IMG/VR virus record: IMGVR_UViG_3300035204_001027
Location: 1-64,000 of that record
Strand: one strand, 5' to 3'
DNA from: a virus
Length of the DNA: 64,000 nt
Shown in pieces: positions 1 to 8,406 of the stretch. Below the pieces are notes generated by a model. That model worked only from the letters and a program-made list of their open reading frames with translations, was not told the DNA's origin and made no database searches. Made by a program: the position numbers and the translations under genes. Numbering within the stretch: the stretch's first letter is position 1; each line of letters begins with the position of its first letter.

Positions 1-35
1 GGTTTGTTTTTTGTGCGAATAATAATTAAAATATC

Positions 36-608
36 ATGAATAGAAGAGAATTTTTAAAAGCGTCAATACCCGCAGCGGCCATACCCGCTATCGCAATCAC
101 TTGCAAATACGAAGACGACGAGAAAGAGCCAGAGAAAGAAAGCAGTAAGGGCGTTAATTGGGATTACAGGGTCTATTGCTATGAGAGACAGCAGGGCGAG
201 TGGACATTCAGCCAAAACATTAAAGGAAGCTTTGCTTACCAAAGAGAGTATATGACTTTCGATGAGGAAAACGACCTCACTTGGAACGGCTATGCTGGGT
301 GGATGGATGGTGGAAAATTACATTTTGCATCTTTTGATGACGCTACTGATTTTGTTGACTGTCATGTTAGAACCAAAGATGATACTAATCTTATAGATTC
401 TATTTATGATGTTTATTATGTTAGTAGAAAGCCCGATATTGCAGAGGGGCCAAATGGCACTGAAGAAGTGCTAAAAGAAACAGAAATAAAAGTGGCCCAC
501 TATTGGTTTAATGGAGACACAGGCAGAACTATCATGTGGGAACAGGATGGATTTAATCGAGAAACGGGAAAAGGGCTTACCGACTGGTCGAAAGTTGACT
601 GCGCTTAA
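36..608 (+). CDS. Exported protein with Tat-type, possibly lipoprotein, signal
   Basis: 190 residues. The N-terminus carries a twin-arginine motif (RREFLK, residues 3-8), a hydrophobic Ala/Ile/Pro stretch and a Cys at residue 23. This looks like a Tat signal ending in a weak lipobox (AITC; Thr at -1 is unusual). The mature part is acidic and rich in Trp, Tyr and Asp, with no family I recognise. Seen: signal architecture. Inferred: export by the host Tat system and perhaps lipidation. No clear Shine-Dalgarno precedes the ATG. The stop overlaps the next start (TAATG), so the two genes are probably co-translated. Confidence 0.75.
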   Translation: MNRREFLKASIPAAAIPAIAITCKYEDDEKEPEKESSKGVNWDYRVYCYERQQGEWTFSQNIKGSFAYQREYMTFDEENDLTWNGYAGWMDGGKLHFASFDDATDFVDCHVRTKDDTNLIDSIYDVYYVSRKPDIAEGPNGTEEVLKETEIKVAHYWFNGDTGRTIMWEQDGFNRETGKGLTDWSKVDCA

Positions 609-835
609 TGAAAACTATAATTCACGTTAACCAGCACAAGATAAAGGCCAACACAAAGAATAAAACCGATGAGCCGGTTTTGACAGTTAAGACCTATAAG
701 TCTAACAACTATGCTCACGAAGCGGAGATTGATGGGCCATGCAAGATTGTATATAGCCCCCACAAGCCCCTCAGTTGCGGCGCTCGTGTATGGGTAGAAA
801 CACAATCGGGAGTAAAAATTAAAATAAGGAATTAG
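608..835 (+). CDS. Hypothetical protein, 75 aa
   Basis: Small basic protein with alternating hydrophobic and polar residues suggesting a beta-rich fold, two Cys and no membrane segment. Its start overlaps the stop of the exported protein by one base, and the next gene follows after 3 bp, so it belongs to the same operon. Function not recognised. Confidence 0.6.
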   Translation: MKTIIHVNQHKIKANTKNKTDEPVLTVKTYKSNNYAHEAEIDGPCKIVYSPHKPLSCGARVWVETQSGVKIKIRN

Positions 836-838
836 TAA

Positions 839-1111
839 ATGAAAGATAGATATTACGAAAACGAACCATGGGCATCAGAGATGGACGAAATATTAGGAGC
901 AATAGGGGGCAAGAAAAAAACAATAACGGACGCTACTACGTTTTATGATTTTTACCTTGAAGATAGTGAATGGCGAGATTTACAAGAGTTGTTTCGTAAC
1001 CTTTACCAACTAGAAATTGATGTAGATGATTATTTGTGGGACGCAGCGGAAAAAGTGCATGACAGAGCTAAGTTTATGCAAGAAATGGAAGCGATTAACG
1101 AGGGCAATTGA
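839..1111 (+). CDS. Hypothetical acidic protein, 90 aa
   Basis: Acidic, Trp/Tyr-rich, predicted mostly helical in the second half (WRDLQELFRNLYQLEIDVDDYL region), no Cys and no membrane segment. It lies 3 bp after the preceding gene and 32 bp before the VOC gene. Role unknown; the operon position is the only context. Confidence 0.6.
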   Translation: MKDRYYENEPWASEMDEILGAIGGKKKTITDATTFYDFYLEDSEWRDLQELFRNLYQLEIDVDDYLWDAAEKVHDRAKFMQEMEAINEGN

Positions 1112-1143
1112 AGAATAGATTATAGATATTCGTCAGATACAAA

Positions 1144-1746
1144 ATGAGACTTGACCATATAGCTTATAGATCAAGGGATAGGCACAAAACCTCTTCCTTT
1201 TTGCAAAAATGCTTTGGATATGACATCGTTGAAGAATTTTTTATAGACTTTGGAGACGGCACAAAAGCAGAATGTATCGCTCACGCACCGAGATCCAGAA
1301 TTCCCACGTCCGCCCCCTTCGTTGTAAACGGTAACGATCTCAGCCCCACCTTCATAAAAAAAACCAAGGTACACGAAAATCCCTATTTATTAGCTAATTG
1401 GATGATGCGTAATGAATACCATAGTCCTCCAGAAATTTTTGTAAGTGATGGCCCCAAGGGGTCAATAGTAGGAGATTGGGTTGCATCAAAAAATGATGGC
1501 AAGGGGGGAGTTCATCATATAGCTTACCAAACACAGAACATTGATAGAGCTATCGAGGAGTGGAGGGGGTGTGGTGTAGAATTTCTTTCCGAGGAACCAT
1601 TGAGTTGCCCCGGTCTTAGGCAAATTTTTACAACAGAACATGAGTTGACAGGCGTTATTTACGAGCTTATAGAAAGAGTGGGTGAGGAAGGTAAAGCGTT
1701 TTGTAAAGAAAATGTAAAAAACCTCATGGAGAGCACTGTGGAATAA
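1144..1746 (+). CDS. VOC-superfamily (glyoxalase/dioxygenase-fold) protein
   Basis: 200 residues with two halves resembling the paired beta-alpha-beta3 modules of the vicinal oxygen chelate fold. Possible metal ligands are His5 (LDHIAY), the His pair in GGVHHIAYQ and the Glu in VIYELIER. The second half resembles the style of methylmalonyl-CoA epimerases and hydroxyphenylpyruvate dioxygenases, but the length fits neither well. It is followed after 4 bp by the aldehyde dehydrogenase, suggesting a shared small-molecule pathway. Substrate unknown. Confidence 0.7.
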   Translation: MRLDHIAYRSRDRHKTSSFLQKCFGYDIVEEFFIDFGDGTKAECIAHAPRSRIPTSAPFVVNGNDLSPTFIKKTKVHENPYLLANWMMRNEYHSPPEIFVSDGPKGSIVGDWVASKNDGKGGVHHIAYQTQNIDRAIEEWRGCGVEFLSEEPLSCPGLRQIFTTEHELTGVIYELIERVGEEGKAFCKENVKNLMESTVE

Positions 1747-1750
1747 ATTT

Positions 1751-3238
1751 ATGCAAAAATGGTATGGACAAAATTATGTGGGTAAAAAGTTTTATGGTCC
1801 ATTTGATAAAACTTTTGAAAACATTAACCCTTCTACAGAGGAATCCTTAGGTAGCTTTCCCCTGACTTCTCCGAGCGAGGTGGGAGAAGTAATTCTTATT
1901 GCTAGAAAATCATTTAAGAAATGGAGAAAACTAAGTAGACTTGCTCGGGCAGAATATTTTTACAAAATTTCTAAAATCATAGAAGAAAGAAGAGATGAGC
2001 TCGCTAGGGTTATTTCTCTAGAGACAGGAAAAAATTTTAACGAAAGCATAGCGGAGGTTAATGAGGCTCTTCACATGGCGCAATTCGCTTTTGGTAGCGG
2101 CAGAACACCAGTAGGGGAGGCGGTTGCTTCAGAAATCGCAGACAAGGATAGCTACATGTTAAGAAAGCCGAAGGGCGTAATTGCTATTGTTTCTCCTTTC
2201 AATTTTCCAGTTGCGATTGGAGCTTTTTGGTGCGCTGCCCCAGCGTTAGTAGAGGGTAATACCGTTATTTTAAAACCTTCTGAGGATGCCCCCATGTCTA
2301 GTCAGATTTGTGCGGAGATATTTCATGAGGCTGGAATTCCCGAGGGGGTATTTAATTTAATCCATGGAGATGGAAAAACGGGAGACGCTTTGGTGCGCGG
2401 AGACGTGGACCATATTTGTTTCACTGGTAGCGCAGAAGTAGGTCAGCACATTCGTAAAGTTGCGGCAGAAAGTTGGCATAAAACGACCTCTTGCGAAATG
2501 GGGAGCAAATCTGCTGTTATAGTCTTTGATGATGCGACCATGTCCTTAGCTTTAGATTCTTGTCTTGCGAGCGCGTTTAAGCTTTCGGGTCAAAGATGCG
2601 TTTCTGCTAGCAGATTAATCATTCAAAGGGAGATCGTAGATGAATTTGCGCAGAGATTTGTAGATAAAGCGAAATGCATTAAGTCTGGGAATCCATTCCT
2701 TGACGAGAATACAATCAATGAAGATATGTATTATGGCCCTATTATCAATGAGCAAGGCTTAGAGAAGGTTGTCCAGAACAACAATGATGTTTTTAATGAT
2801 TCCGAGGCTATTCCCCTTTTGCGAGGTAAGAGGCCCGAGGGTAAGGGGTTCTTCATTTCTCCCACCGTCTACAAAACAGAATGGAGGGATGTTTCGTATT
2901 TAAAAAACGAAGTATTCGGCCCGCACGTTGCCATTATTCCTTTTGATACCTTGGAAGATGCAATACGTATATATAATGATACTGATTATGGGCTAGCGGT
3001 TGGGGTTTTGACGAATGATTTCAGAAAAGCGAGGATCATGCGAGACGAATGCGAGGCGGGAATGATCTACTGGAATGGCGGGTCTATTGCTGCTGAGTCT
3101 CATCTCGCTTTTGGCGGGGTTAAAAAATCTGGAAATGGATTTCCTAGTGCGGCTAGAACCTTCAGAGCAGTAACTCATGAAGTAAGCTGGACGGTTAATC
3201 ACGCAGACGATCTCTCCTTTCCTCAAGGCATGAAATGA
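1751..3238 (+). CDS. NAD(P)-dependent aldehyde dehydrogenase
   Basis: 495 residues, full length for the ALDH superfamily. Seen: FTGSAEVG nucleotide-binding motif (224-231), general-base Glu249 in SCEMGSK, nucleophile Cys283 in SGQRCVSASR, and a C-terminal oligomerisation strand. ALDHs oxidise an aldehyde to an acid. The arrangement is reminiscent of semialdehyde dehydrogenases. A saccharopine-dehydrogenase-like gene 1.5 kb downstream raises the possibility of an aminoadipate-semialdehyde-type substrate, which is inference only. The stop overlaps the next gene's start by 4 bp (ATGA). It appears intact, with both catalytic residues. Confidence 0.92.
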   Translation: MQKWYGQNYVGKKFYGPFDKTFENINPSTEESLGSFPLTSPSEVGEVILIARKSFKKWRKLSRLARAEYFYKISKIIEERRDELARVISLETGKNFNESIAEVNEALHMAQFAFGSGRTPVGEAVASEIADKDSYMLRKPKGVIAIVSPFNFPVAIGAFWCAAPALVEGNTVILKPSEDAPMSSQICAEIFHEAGIPEGVFNLIHGDGKTGDALVRGDVDHICFTGSAEVGQHIRKVAAESWHKTTSCEMGSKSAVIVFDDATMSLALDSCLASAFKLSGQRCVSASRLIIQREIVDEFAQRFVDKAKCIKSGNPFLDENTINEDMYYGPIINEQGLEKVVQNNNDVFNDSEAIPLLRGKRPEGKGFFISPTVYKTEWRDVSYLKNEVFGPHVAIIPFDTLEDAIRIYNDTDYGLAVGVLTNDFRKARIMRDECEAGMIYWNGGSIAAESHLAFGGVKKSGNGFPSAARTFRAVTHEVSWTVNHADDLSFPQGMK

Positions 3239-3810
3239 AGCTTAAAGATCTAGTTAGAAATGGCGATTTTTGTATCGTGGGAAATTCTCCCAAGGAACTA
3301 GGCAAAGGCTCTGGGCCCAAAATAGATTCCTACTCTTGCGTCATAAGGATAAATAATTTTGTAGTTTCCGAAGAGTACAAAGAAGATTATGGAAAAAAAA
3401 CAACTGTTTGGGCACACAGTTTTTGTTATGATATAAATCCCAAAGAAGAGATGGAAACAGTAGTTTGCCCTCTGCCATTAAATACTTGGGGAGTCATTGA
3501 TAGGTATCATTGGACAGATGTTGCGTGGATGAAAAGGGACGAATACAAAACAGAATATGCCCCCAACGACGTGTTCCACGAACTGCTTGATAGCGTTACT
3601 GAACCAAGCACAGGCCTAGCTCTTTTATATTGGATAAGTCAGTACGTGGATATCAAGGAAGATCAAGTTTTTGGTTTCGATTTCTTTGGTCGCGGAGAAA
3701 GAGGCGTAGTTACTTCTCATTACTGGGGAGAAGGGGTTAAAACCGCTCATAGCGGAGAGCAAGAGTACAACCTTTTCAAAAAAATCGTAGTAGACAAAGA
3801 TGCAGGATAG
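3235..3810 (+). CDS. GT29 (sialyltransferase-like) glycosyltransferase
   Basis: 191 residues. An L-like sialylmotif is visible (FCIVGNSPKELGKGSGPKID, then VIRINNF, residues 12-42), followed by an S-like motif (EPSTGLALLYW) and a terminal HYWGEG...H..E pattern. This is the signature layout of family GT29, which transfers CMP-activated acidic sugars. No CMP-sugar synthase was seen in the window, so the donor must come from the host or from elsewhere in the genome. It sits between the ALDH and a GT8-like gene in an overlapping operon. No membrane anchor, so cytoplasmic. Confidence 0.75.
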   Translation: MKLKDLVRNGDFCIVGNSPKELGKGSGPKIDSYSCVIRINNFVVSEEYKEDYGKKTTVWAHSFCYDINPKEEMETVVCPLPLNTWGVIDRYHWTDVAWMKRDEYKTEYAPNDVFHELLDSVTEPSTGLALLYWISQYVDIKEDQVFGFDFFGRGERGVVTSHYWGEGVKTAHSGEQEYNLFKKIVVDKDAG

Positions 3811-3811
3811 A

Positions 3812-4714
3812 ATGAAAATTTTTGTAGGAGCCCAACCTTCGCACGATATATTATTGAAGGTACTAACTCATAGTATTAAAAAGCATTGCTCAGAAAGGGT
3901 CAGCGTCAAGCCCCTTTATGGAGCCAAACGAGCAGGGCATAGAATGCCTAATGATGAGTGGAATTCTCCGGGGACTTCTTTTTCGTTTTTTAGATTTTTA
4001 ATTCCAGAAGAAACTTCTTACAGGGGTAAAGCTTTGTATCTAGATTCAGACATGATTGTTTTTTCAGATATAAAAAAATTATTTGATATCGACATGGAGA
4101 ATCACGACGTAATGGTGGCGGAGCATTTTGGTGAAACGGGTCATTCTAGCGTTATGATGATTAACTGCGCCACATGTAAGTGGGATATTGATAATATTTT
4201 GGATGACTTAGATAGTTGTAAGTATTATTATCCTCAATTAATGAGGCTTTCCCCAGTCGTGAACGATATCTCTTTCTTCTCAAAAGAATGGAATTGTTTA
4301 GATAGCTACGATGAAAATACTAATTTATTACATTATACAAAAATGCCATCGCAGCCTTGGTTAACTTGTAATAATCCCATGGGCAAGTATTGGTTTAGGG
4401 AATTTTCTGACACAATGGATTCTGGTGCTATCTCTGGGTCAGATTTGAAACACGCGGTTGAGAATAGGTATATAAGACCTTCGATAATAGACCAAATTCG
4501 CATTGGAGAAGAGGACTCTACCAAGCTTCCAGAGGGGGTTAGAAAAAAAGATACAGATTTCATGGCTTATTGTGAGCAAAATGGTTGGAATAATATGGAA
4601 GGTGCGTATCGCAATTCATATAATATAGAAGATAATGCGATAGCAGGAGAAATCGAAGCAACGAATCAGCAGTTGCATCAATTAAATGATTTTTTAAAAA
4701 ACTTGCATAAATGA
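3812..4714 (+). CDS. GT8-like glycosyltransferase
   Basis: 300 residues starting MKIFVGAQ; an ATG 12 bp upstream is possible but overlaps the previous stop. The GT-A fold metal-binding DxD is seen as LYLDSDMIVF about 75 residues in, preceded by the FRFLIPE segment typical of family 8 (LPS galactosyl/glucosyltransferases, glycogenin-like). The C-terminal 80 residues are helical and unassigned. Operon position beside the GT29-like gene suggests assembly of a glycan, perhaps on the host surface or on a phage protein. Confidence 0.75.
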   Translation: MKIFVGAQPSHDILLKVLTHSIKKHCSERVSVKPLYGAKRAGHRMPNDEWNSPGTSFSFFRFLIPEETSYRGKALYLDSDMIVFSDIKKLFDIDMENHDVMVAEHFGETGHSSVMMINCATCKWDIDNILDDLDSCKYYYPQLMRLSPVVNDISFFSKEWNCLDSYDENTNLLHYTKMPSQPWLTCNNPMGKYWFREFSDTMDSGAISGSDLKHAVENRYIRPSIIDQIRIGEEDSTKLPEGVRKKDTDFMAYCEQNGWNNMEGAYRNSYNIEDNAIAGEIEATNQQLHQLNDFLKNLHK

Positions 4715-5847
4715 GAGCTTTAGTTTTAGGTGTTGGAAGAATGGGAACCGCTATTGCGTGGGCAATGGATAAGTTCGGTTTTCACGTAACTGGTATGGAT
4801 ACTAATCCAGAAGCAGCGAACAATATACCATTTAAGGTAAATAATAATCCTGATCCAAAAAACGAATTCTTTATCGTTAAGGACGTAGAAGATATTTTCG
4901 CTGGCATTGTCGCTCAGAAAAAGCCCGATATCATCATTAGTAGCTTGCCCTATCACCAGACCGAGGAGGTAGGGACTTGGTGCGTAGATAATGGATTAAG
5001 GTATTGCGATTTAGGAGGGAGAGTAGACGTTTCTGCGGCTATAAATGAATGGGCAGAAAAATCAACCTACGCAAGAAAACCGGTGTTTACTGATCTAGGC
5101 TTGGCTCCCGGCTGGGTAAATATCCTAGCAGAAGAAGGATATAAGGCTGTTGGGTCAAAGGCTACTAAAGTGGGTATGTACGTCGGCGGATTACCCAAGT
5201 GGGTTGATATGTCGAATCCTCTCAAATATGAATCCACATGGTCTGTCGATGGGCTTATCAATGAGTATGCTGATGATTGTGAGGTTTTGGAAAATGGAGT
5301 TCTCAAAACCGTGAAGGGAATGAGTGGCTTAGAGCATCTTGAGGTTTTCGGTGCCCCATTTGAAGCTTTCTTTACCAGCGGTGGTGCGGCCCACACCATT
5401 AAATCTATGAAAGATAGGGGGGTGCTTGATTGCTATTATAAAACTTTACGGTACAAAGGGCATAGAAACGTTGTGAATTTTTTGATTAATAGATGCGGCT
5501 TAGAGAAGGAGGTTCTAGAAAAGATATTCGTGAAAGGATGCCCCCCTTCAGAGGAGGGGGATATAGTTATAATGAAGGCTAGTGTTTGGAGTGGGGAGAA
5601 CCCGTCTTTGGTTTGGACTAGACAGATACAAATAAATAGTGATGATAATTTTAGCGCAATGCAGAAGGCCACTGCTTTCTCTATCTCCAGTGTTGCTAAA
5701 ATAATGGCAGAAGGAAAAATGGAAGGAGATAAAGATCAACATAGAGATTATTGGACTCAGTATCCAATGTCGCTTTCGTATTCTGATGTACCATACGATG
5801 AGTTTGATAAAAATTTAAATCAATTAGGAGTCTACAGCGATGGATGA
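4711..5847 (+). CDS. Saccharopine-dehydrogenase-like oxidoreductase
   Basis: 378 residues. An N-terminal Rossmann motif (VLGVGRMGTAIA, GxGxxG) is followed by DIIISSLPYHQTEEV, CDLGGRVDV and GLAPGWVNILAEEG, the pattern of the saccharopine dehydrogenase family, which also includes homospermidine and carboxynorspermidine synthases. The start overlaps the GT8-like gene (ATGA) and the end overlaps the next gene by 8 bp. With the upstream aldehyde dehydrogenase it could form part of a lysine/aminoadipate-type or polyamine-type route; the exact substrate cannot be read from sequence. Confidence 0.8.
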   Translation: MRALVLGVGRMGTAIAWAMDKFGFHVTGMDTNPEAANNIPFKVNNNPDPKNEFFIVKDVEDIFAGIVAQKKPDIIISSLPYHQTEEVGTWCVDNGLRYCDLGGRVDVSAAINEWAEKSTYARKPVFTDLGLAPGWVNILAEEGYKAVGSKATKVGMYVGGLPKWVDMSNPLKYESTWSVDGLINEYADDCEVLENGVLKTVKGMSGLEHLEVFGAPFEAFFTSGGAAHTIKSMKDRGVLDCYYKTLRYKGHRNVVNFLINRCGLEKEVLEKIFVKGCPPSEEGDIVIMKASVWSGENPSLVWTRQIQINSDDNFSAMQKATAFSISSVAKIMAEGKMEGDKDQHRDYWTQYPMSLSYSDVPYDEFDKNLNQLGVYSDG

Positions 5848-6415
5848 AAATAATTCTTTTTTTAAAAACGTACCACTGAGTTTTGAACAAGTGGCTAACG
5901 ATAATGCTTATTCTGATCGAAAATTCGACCTAGACTTAAGCACGGGCTACGTTCCCTTTTTTGAGCACTTTTTCGAAGAACTCGGTAAAAAAAGAGACGC
6001 TCAAGTATTAGTGATTGGGTGCGAAGAGGCTTCTTTCATAAGGAGCGTAGCTGATTATTTTATCAACGGTTCAGTTAAGTATATATCCTGCAGCACTGAA
6101 ATGAGTAGAACGCTAAAACATCAAGAAGAATTTACAGAAAGCAACATTGTTAAGATAGGCTCCTACACCAATAAGAGCGGTCTTGATTTAGATAAGGCAG
6201 TTCACAAGGGGGAATATAAAAATTTAAATGTAGTAATTGACATGAGCCTTTTCGAATTTCAAAAGAAAAATTTTTCTAAAATATCAAAGCTTCAAAAAAA
6301 GAACTCTCGTTATCTCATGATAACTTCTTCTAGTTCGCCTAGGTACGTTAAAGAAGGTGGTGAAGTTTACGAGATAGAAGGCACAAATGATAGGATTACT
6401 GTATTTAAGAAATGA
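5840..6415 (+). CDS. Hypothetical protein, possible Rossmann/methyltransferase-like fold
   Basis: 191 residues. AQVLVIGCEEASFIRSVADYF (around residues 54-74) resembles the motif I loop of class I SAM-dependent methyltransferases, and VVIDMSLFEF could be a later strand. The canonical GxGxG is replaced by IGCEE, so the call is weak. It overlaps both neighbours in the sugar operon, so a role acting on the same glycan or metabolite is plausible. Confidence 0.55.
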   Translation: MDENNSFFKNVPLSFEQVANDNAYSDRKFDLDLSTGYVPFFEHFFEELGKKRDAQVLVIGCEEASFIRSVADYFINGSVKYISCSTEMSRTLKHQEEFTESNIVKIGSYTNKSGLDLDKAVHKGEYKNLNVVIDMSLFEFQKKNFSKISKLQKKNSRYLMITSSSSPRYVKEGGEVYEIEGTNDRITVFKK

Positions 6416-6939
6416 TGCCATTTTATCCCACGGGGGACAAAATAATTCCCTACCGCGAACTTTCTTCTTGGAGAAAAAGTATTGGAGTAACCGAGCCAGA
6501 GTATAAAAATGGACCTTTTGATACCGAATTAGTTGTTACGAATGGGTGTTTCGATGTACTCCATGTAGGTCATGTTGAATATCTTGAGGAGGCTCGCGCG
6601 CAAGGAGATAAGCTTTTAGTGGGAGTAAATAACGATGACTCTGTGCGCTGGCTAAAAGGAAAGGGAAGGCCAATAAATTGCGCCTTGTATAGAGCTAGAG
6701 TTTTGGCTGCACTGGAATGCGTGGATTATGTTACCATATTTCCTAGTCTTGTTCAAGGAAATGCTGCTGATTTTTTAAAGAAAGCTCGTCCAGTGGTATA
6801 TGTTAAAGGCGGGGATTATTCTCTAGATACGTTAAACGAACAAGAGTCAACCGTTCTTCAAAAGTATAAGTCTAATATTTATTTTTCTAAGTTAATAGAG
6901 GGGGTTTCGACGACAAAGCTTCTTGACAATAACTTATAA
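6412..6939 (+). CDS. Heptose-1-phosphate adenylyltransferase-like nucleotidyltransferase
   Basis: 175 residues matching the stand-alone C-terminal domain of HldE/RfaE. Seen: TNGCFDVLHVGHVEYLEEAR (HxGH nucleotide-binding motif), LLVGVNNDDSVRWLKG, VYVKGGDYSLDTLNEQE and the terminal GVSTTKLLD. The family activates D-glycero-beta-D-manno-heptose 1-phosphate to ADP-heptose. A PfkB kinase at 10471 could supply the HldE kinase half. The start overlaps the previous stop (ATGATG junction). Its last codons contain the -35 element of the sigma-factor promoter. Confidence 0.85.
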   Translation: MMPFYPTGDKIIPYRELSSWRKSIGVTEPEYKNGPFDTELVVTNGCFDVLHVGHVEYLEEARAQGDKLLVGVNNDDSVRWLKGKGRPINCALYRARVLAALECVDYVTIFPSLVQGNAADFLKKARPVVYVKGGDYSLDTLNEQESTVLQKYKSNIYFSKLIEGVSTTKLLDNNL

Positions 6940-6951
6940 TTGTGCTAGTAT
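6923..6951 (+). promoter_or_regulatory. Sigma70-type promoter for ECF sigma gene
   Basis: TTGACA (6923-6928), 17-bp spacer, TAGTAT (6946-6951). The -35 lies inside the end of the adenylyltransferase gene. The predicted transcription start (about 6958) is next to the GTG at 6960. Confidence 0.7.
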
Positions 6952-6959
6952 TAGGTATT

Positions 6960-7556
6960 GTGATAAAATATCATTCACTGGAAGAACCAGAGTTATTGCG
7001 TCTTTCTATGGAGGATGAAGATACTGAATCCTTCGATGAGCTAGTTAAGAGAACGGAAAGAAAATTACACTTATCCATGTTAGCTAAGTCTGGCAATCCG
7101 GAGTTAGCTGGTGAAATTTGCCAACAGGCTTTTATTAAATCTTGGAAAAATATTAAAAAATTTAAATGTAAGTCTTCTTTTTATACTTGGATATACCGTA
7201 TATCTCATAATCTTTTAATAGATCATTACAGAAAAGTTAAAAGAAAAAAAGAGCAATCCTTTGAAGAAAGAATGGAATCAGATCCCTTTTTTGAGACTAA
7301 AACGCCCTTGATAGAGAAAACGGCTTATGATAACCTTAACAATGAAGAGTTAATGAAACAGGTAGATATGGCCCTAGAGAAGCTTTCGGAACCTCACAAA
7401 ACGACTTTTGTTCTCTACGAGATAGAGAGATTAAGCTATAAAGAAATAGCTAAAGAAATGAGATGCTCATTAGGAACGGTAATGTCAAGGCTTTTCTACG
7501 CGAGGAGACAGGCTCGTAAATCTCTTTCTAAAATTTTAGAGCTTGACAAACTTTAA
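6960..7556 (+). CDS. ECF-type RNA polymerase sigma factor
   Basis: 198 residues from the GTG chosen because the promoter's predicted start falls at 6958; an upstream GTG at 6942 lies within the promoter. Region 2 is visible (AGEICQQAFIKSWKNIKKF, then SFYTWIYRISHNLLIDHYRK) and region 4 as a helix-turn-helix (LSEPHKTTFVLYEIERLSYKEIA...MRCSLGTVMSRLFYARRQAR). The family redirects host RNA polymerase to specific promoters. An ECF sigma in a phage is uncommon; no anti-sigma gene is adjacent. It could drive a phage middle or late gene class, or a host envelope-stress-like regulon. Confidence 0.92.
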   Translation: MIKYHSLEEPELLRLSMEDEDTESFDELVKRTERKLHLSMLAKSGNPELAGEICQQAFIKSWKNIKKFKCKSSFYTWIYRISHNLLIDHYRKVKRKKEQSFEERMESDPFFETKTPLIEKTAYDNLNNEELMKQVDMALEKLSEPHKTTFVLYEIERLSYKEIAKEMRCSLGTVMSRLFYARRQARKSLSKILELDKL

Positions 7557-7572
7557 AAAGATATGCTATTAT
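7543..7572 (+). promoter_or_regulatory. Sigma70-type promoter, leaderless
   Basis: TTGACA (7543-7548), 18-bp spacer, TATTAT (7567-7572). The start codon at 7579 is 7 bp after the -10, so transcription should begin on the ATG. Confidence 0.75.
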
Positions 7573-7578
7573 TAGAGT

Positions 7579-8118
7579 ATGGAAAACATCTTAGATAAAA
7601 CAAGAACATACCTAGTTGGACATATGCAGTACGCCAACGGTAGAGATTGGCGAGAGTATGTAGAGGGTGAGTTAGAGCCAATGGGTATAAAGATTTTCAA
7701 CCCATATAAAAAGCCTTTTGTAAAAGATGTCGCTGAAGATGAGAACGTGAGAGGTAAGGTTTCTGCTGATATGGAAAACGGTCACTTTAGTGACGTAGCC
7801 AAAAGAATGAAGGAGATTAGAAGTTACGACCTTAATCTCGTTGATAGATCAGATTTCATTATTGCTCACCTTTTACCGGATGTCGCGAGTTGGGGTAGCG
7901 CGGAAGAGATCGTGACAGCAGTAAGAATGAAGAAGCCGGTCTTTGTTTCTATGGAAGGGGGGAAGAATAAAGCCCCTCTTTGGATGATGGGCATGATGCC
8001 GCACAAATATATATATGATTCTATAGATTGCGTGGTAGATATGATTAAAAGAATTGATAGTGGAGAAAAAGATATTGACAGCGACAGATGGAGATTACTA
8101 AGAAAGGAGTTGCGCTAA
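7579..8118 (+). CDS. Nucleoside 2-deoxyribosyltransferase-like protein
   Basis: 179 residues. TYLVGHMQYANGRDWREYV near the start, IFNPYKK, DRSDFIIAHL and SWGSAEEIVTAVRMKKPVF form the layout of the nucleoside 2-deoxyribosyltransferase/DUF4406 fold, which binds nucleotides and in phages is linked to nucleotide salvage or modified bases. Whether it keeps transferase activity is not certain. It has its own promoter with no leader, and a Shine-Dalgarno (AGGAG) for the next gene lies at its 3' end. Confidence 0.7.
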   Translation: MENILDKTRTYLVGHMQYANGRDWREYVEGELEPMGIKIFNPYKKPFVKDVAEDENVRGKVSADMENGHFSDVAKRMKEIRSYDLNLVDRSDFIIAHLLPDVASWGSAEEIVTAVRMKKPVFVSMEGGKNKAPLWMMGMMPHKYIYDSIDCVVDMIKRIDSGEKDIDSDRWRLLRKELR

Positions 8119-8119
8119 A

Positions 8120-8401
8120 ATGCCTATGTGGTCACAAAATCCCGATAAATGGTTCGATTATAATTTCAAAACTTCGAACTTTGATTTAAACAGCGACACT
8201 CCCCTGAGAGAGCAATGGGACAGCCTGTCGGACAGCGAGAAGTGGGAAGAGATGGAAATGACTTTCGACACCATTAGAGACGCTAATCTAGTAATTCAAG
8301 GCTTGGAAACTAACAACGCGAATCTAAAAAAAGAACTAGAGGGAAAAGGCACCACTTGGTTGGACGCCAAATTTGGTTATGGTAAAAGCGAGAATAATTA
8401 A
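8120..8401 (+). CDS. Hypothetical protein, 93 aa
   Basis: Acidic, Trp-rich N-terminal half followed by a helical segment ([26 protein letters not shown]) that could form a short coiled coil. AGGAG at about 8104 gives a good ribosome-binding site. It is one base after the deoxyribosyltransferase-like stop, in the same operon. Function not recognised. Confidence 0.65.
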   Translation: MPMWSQNPDKWFDYNFKTSNFDLNSDTPLREQWDSLSDSEKWEEMEMTFDTIRDANLVIQGLETNNANLKKELEGKGTTWLDAKFGYGKSENN

Positions 8402-8406
8402 AAATT

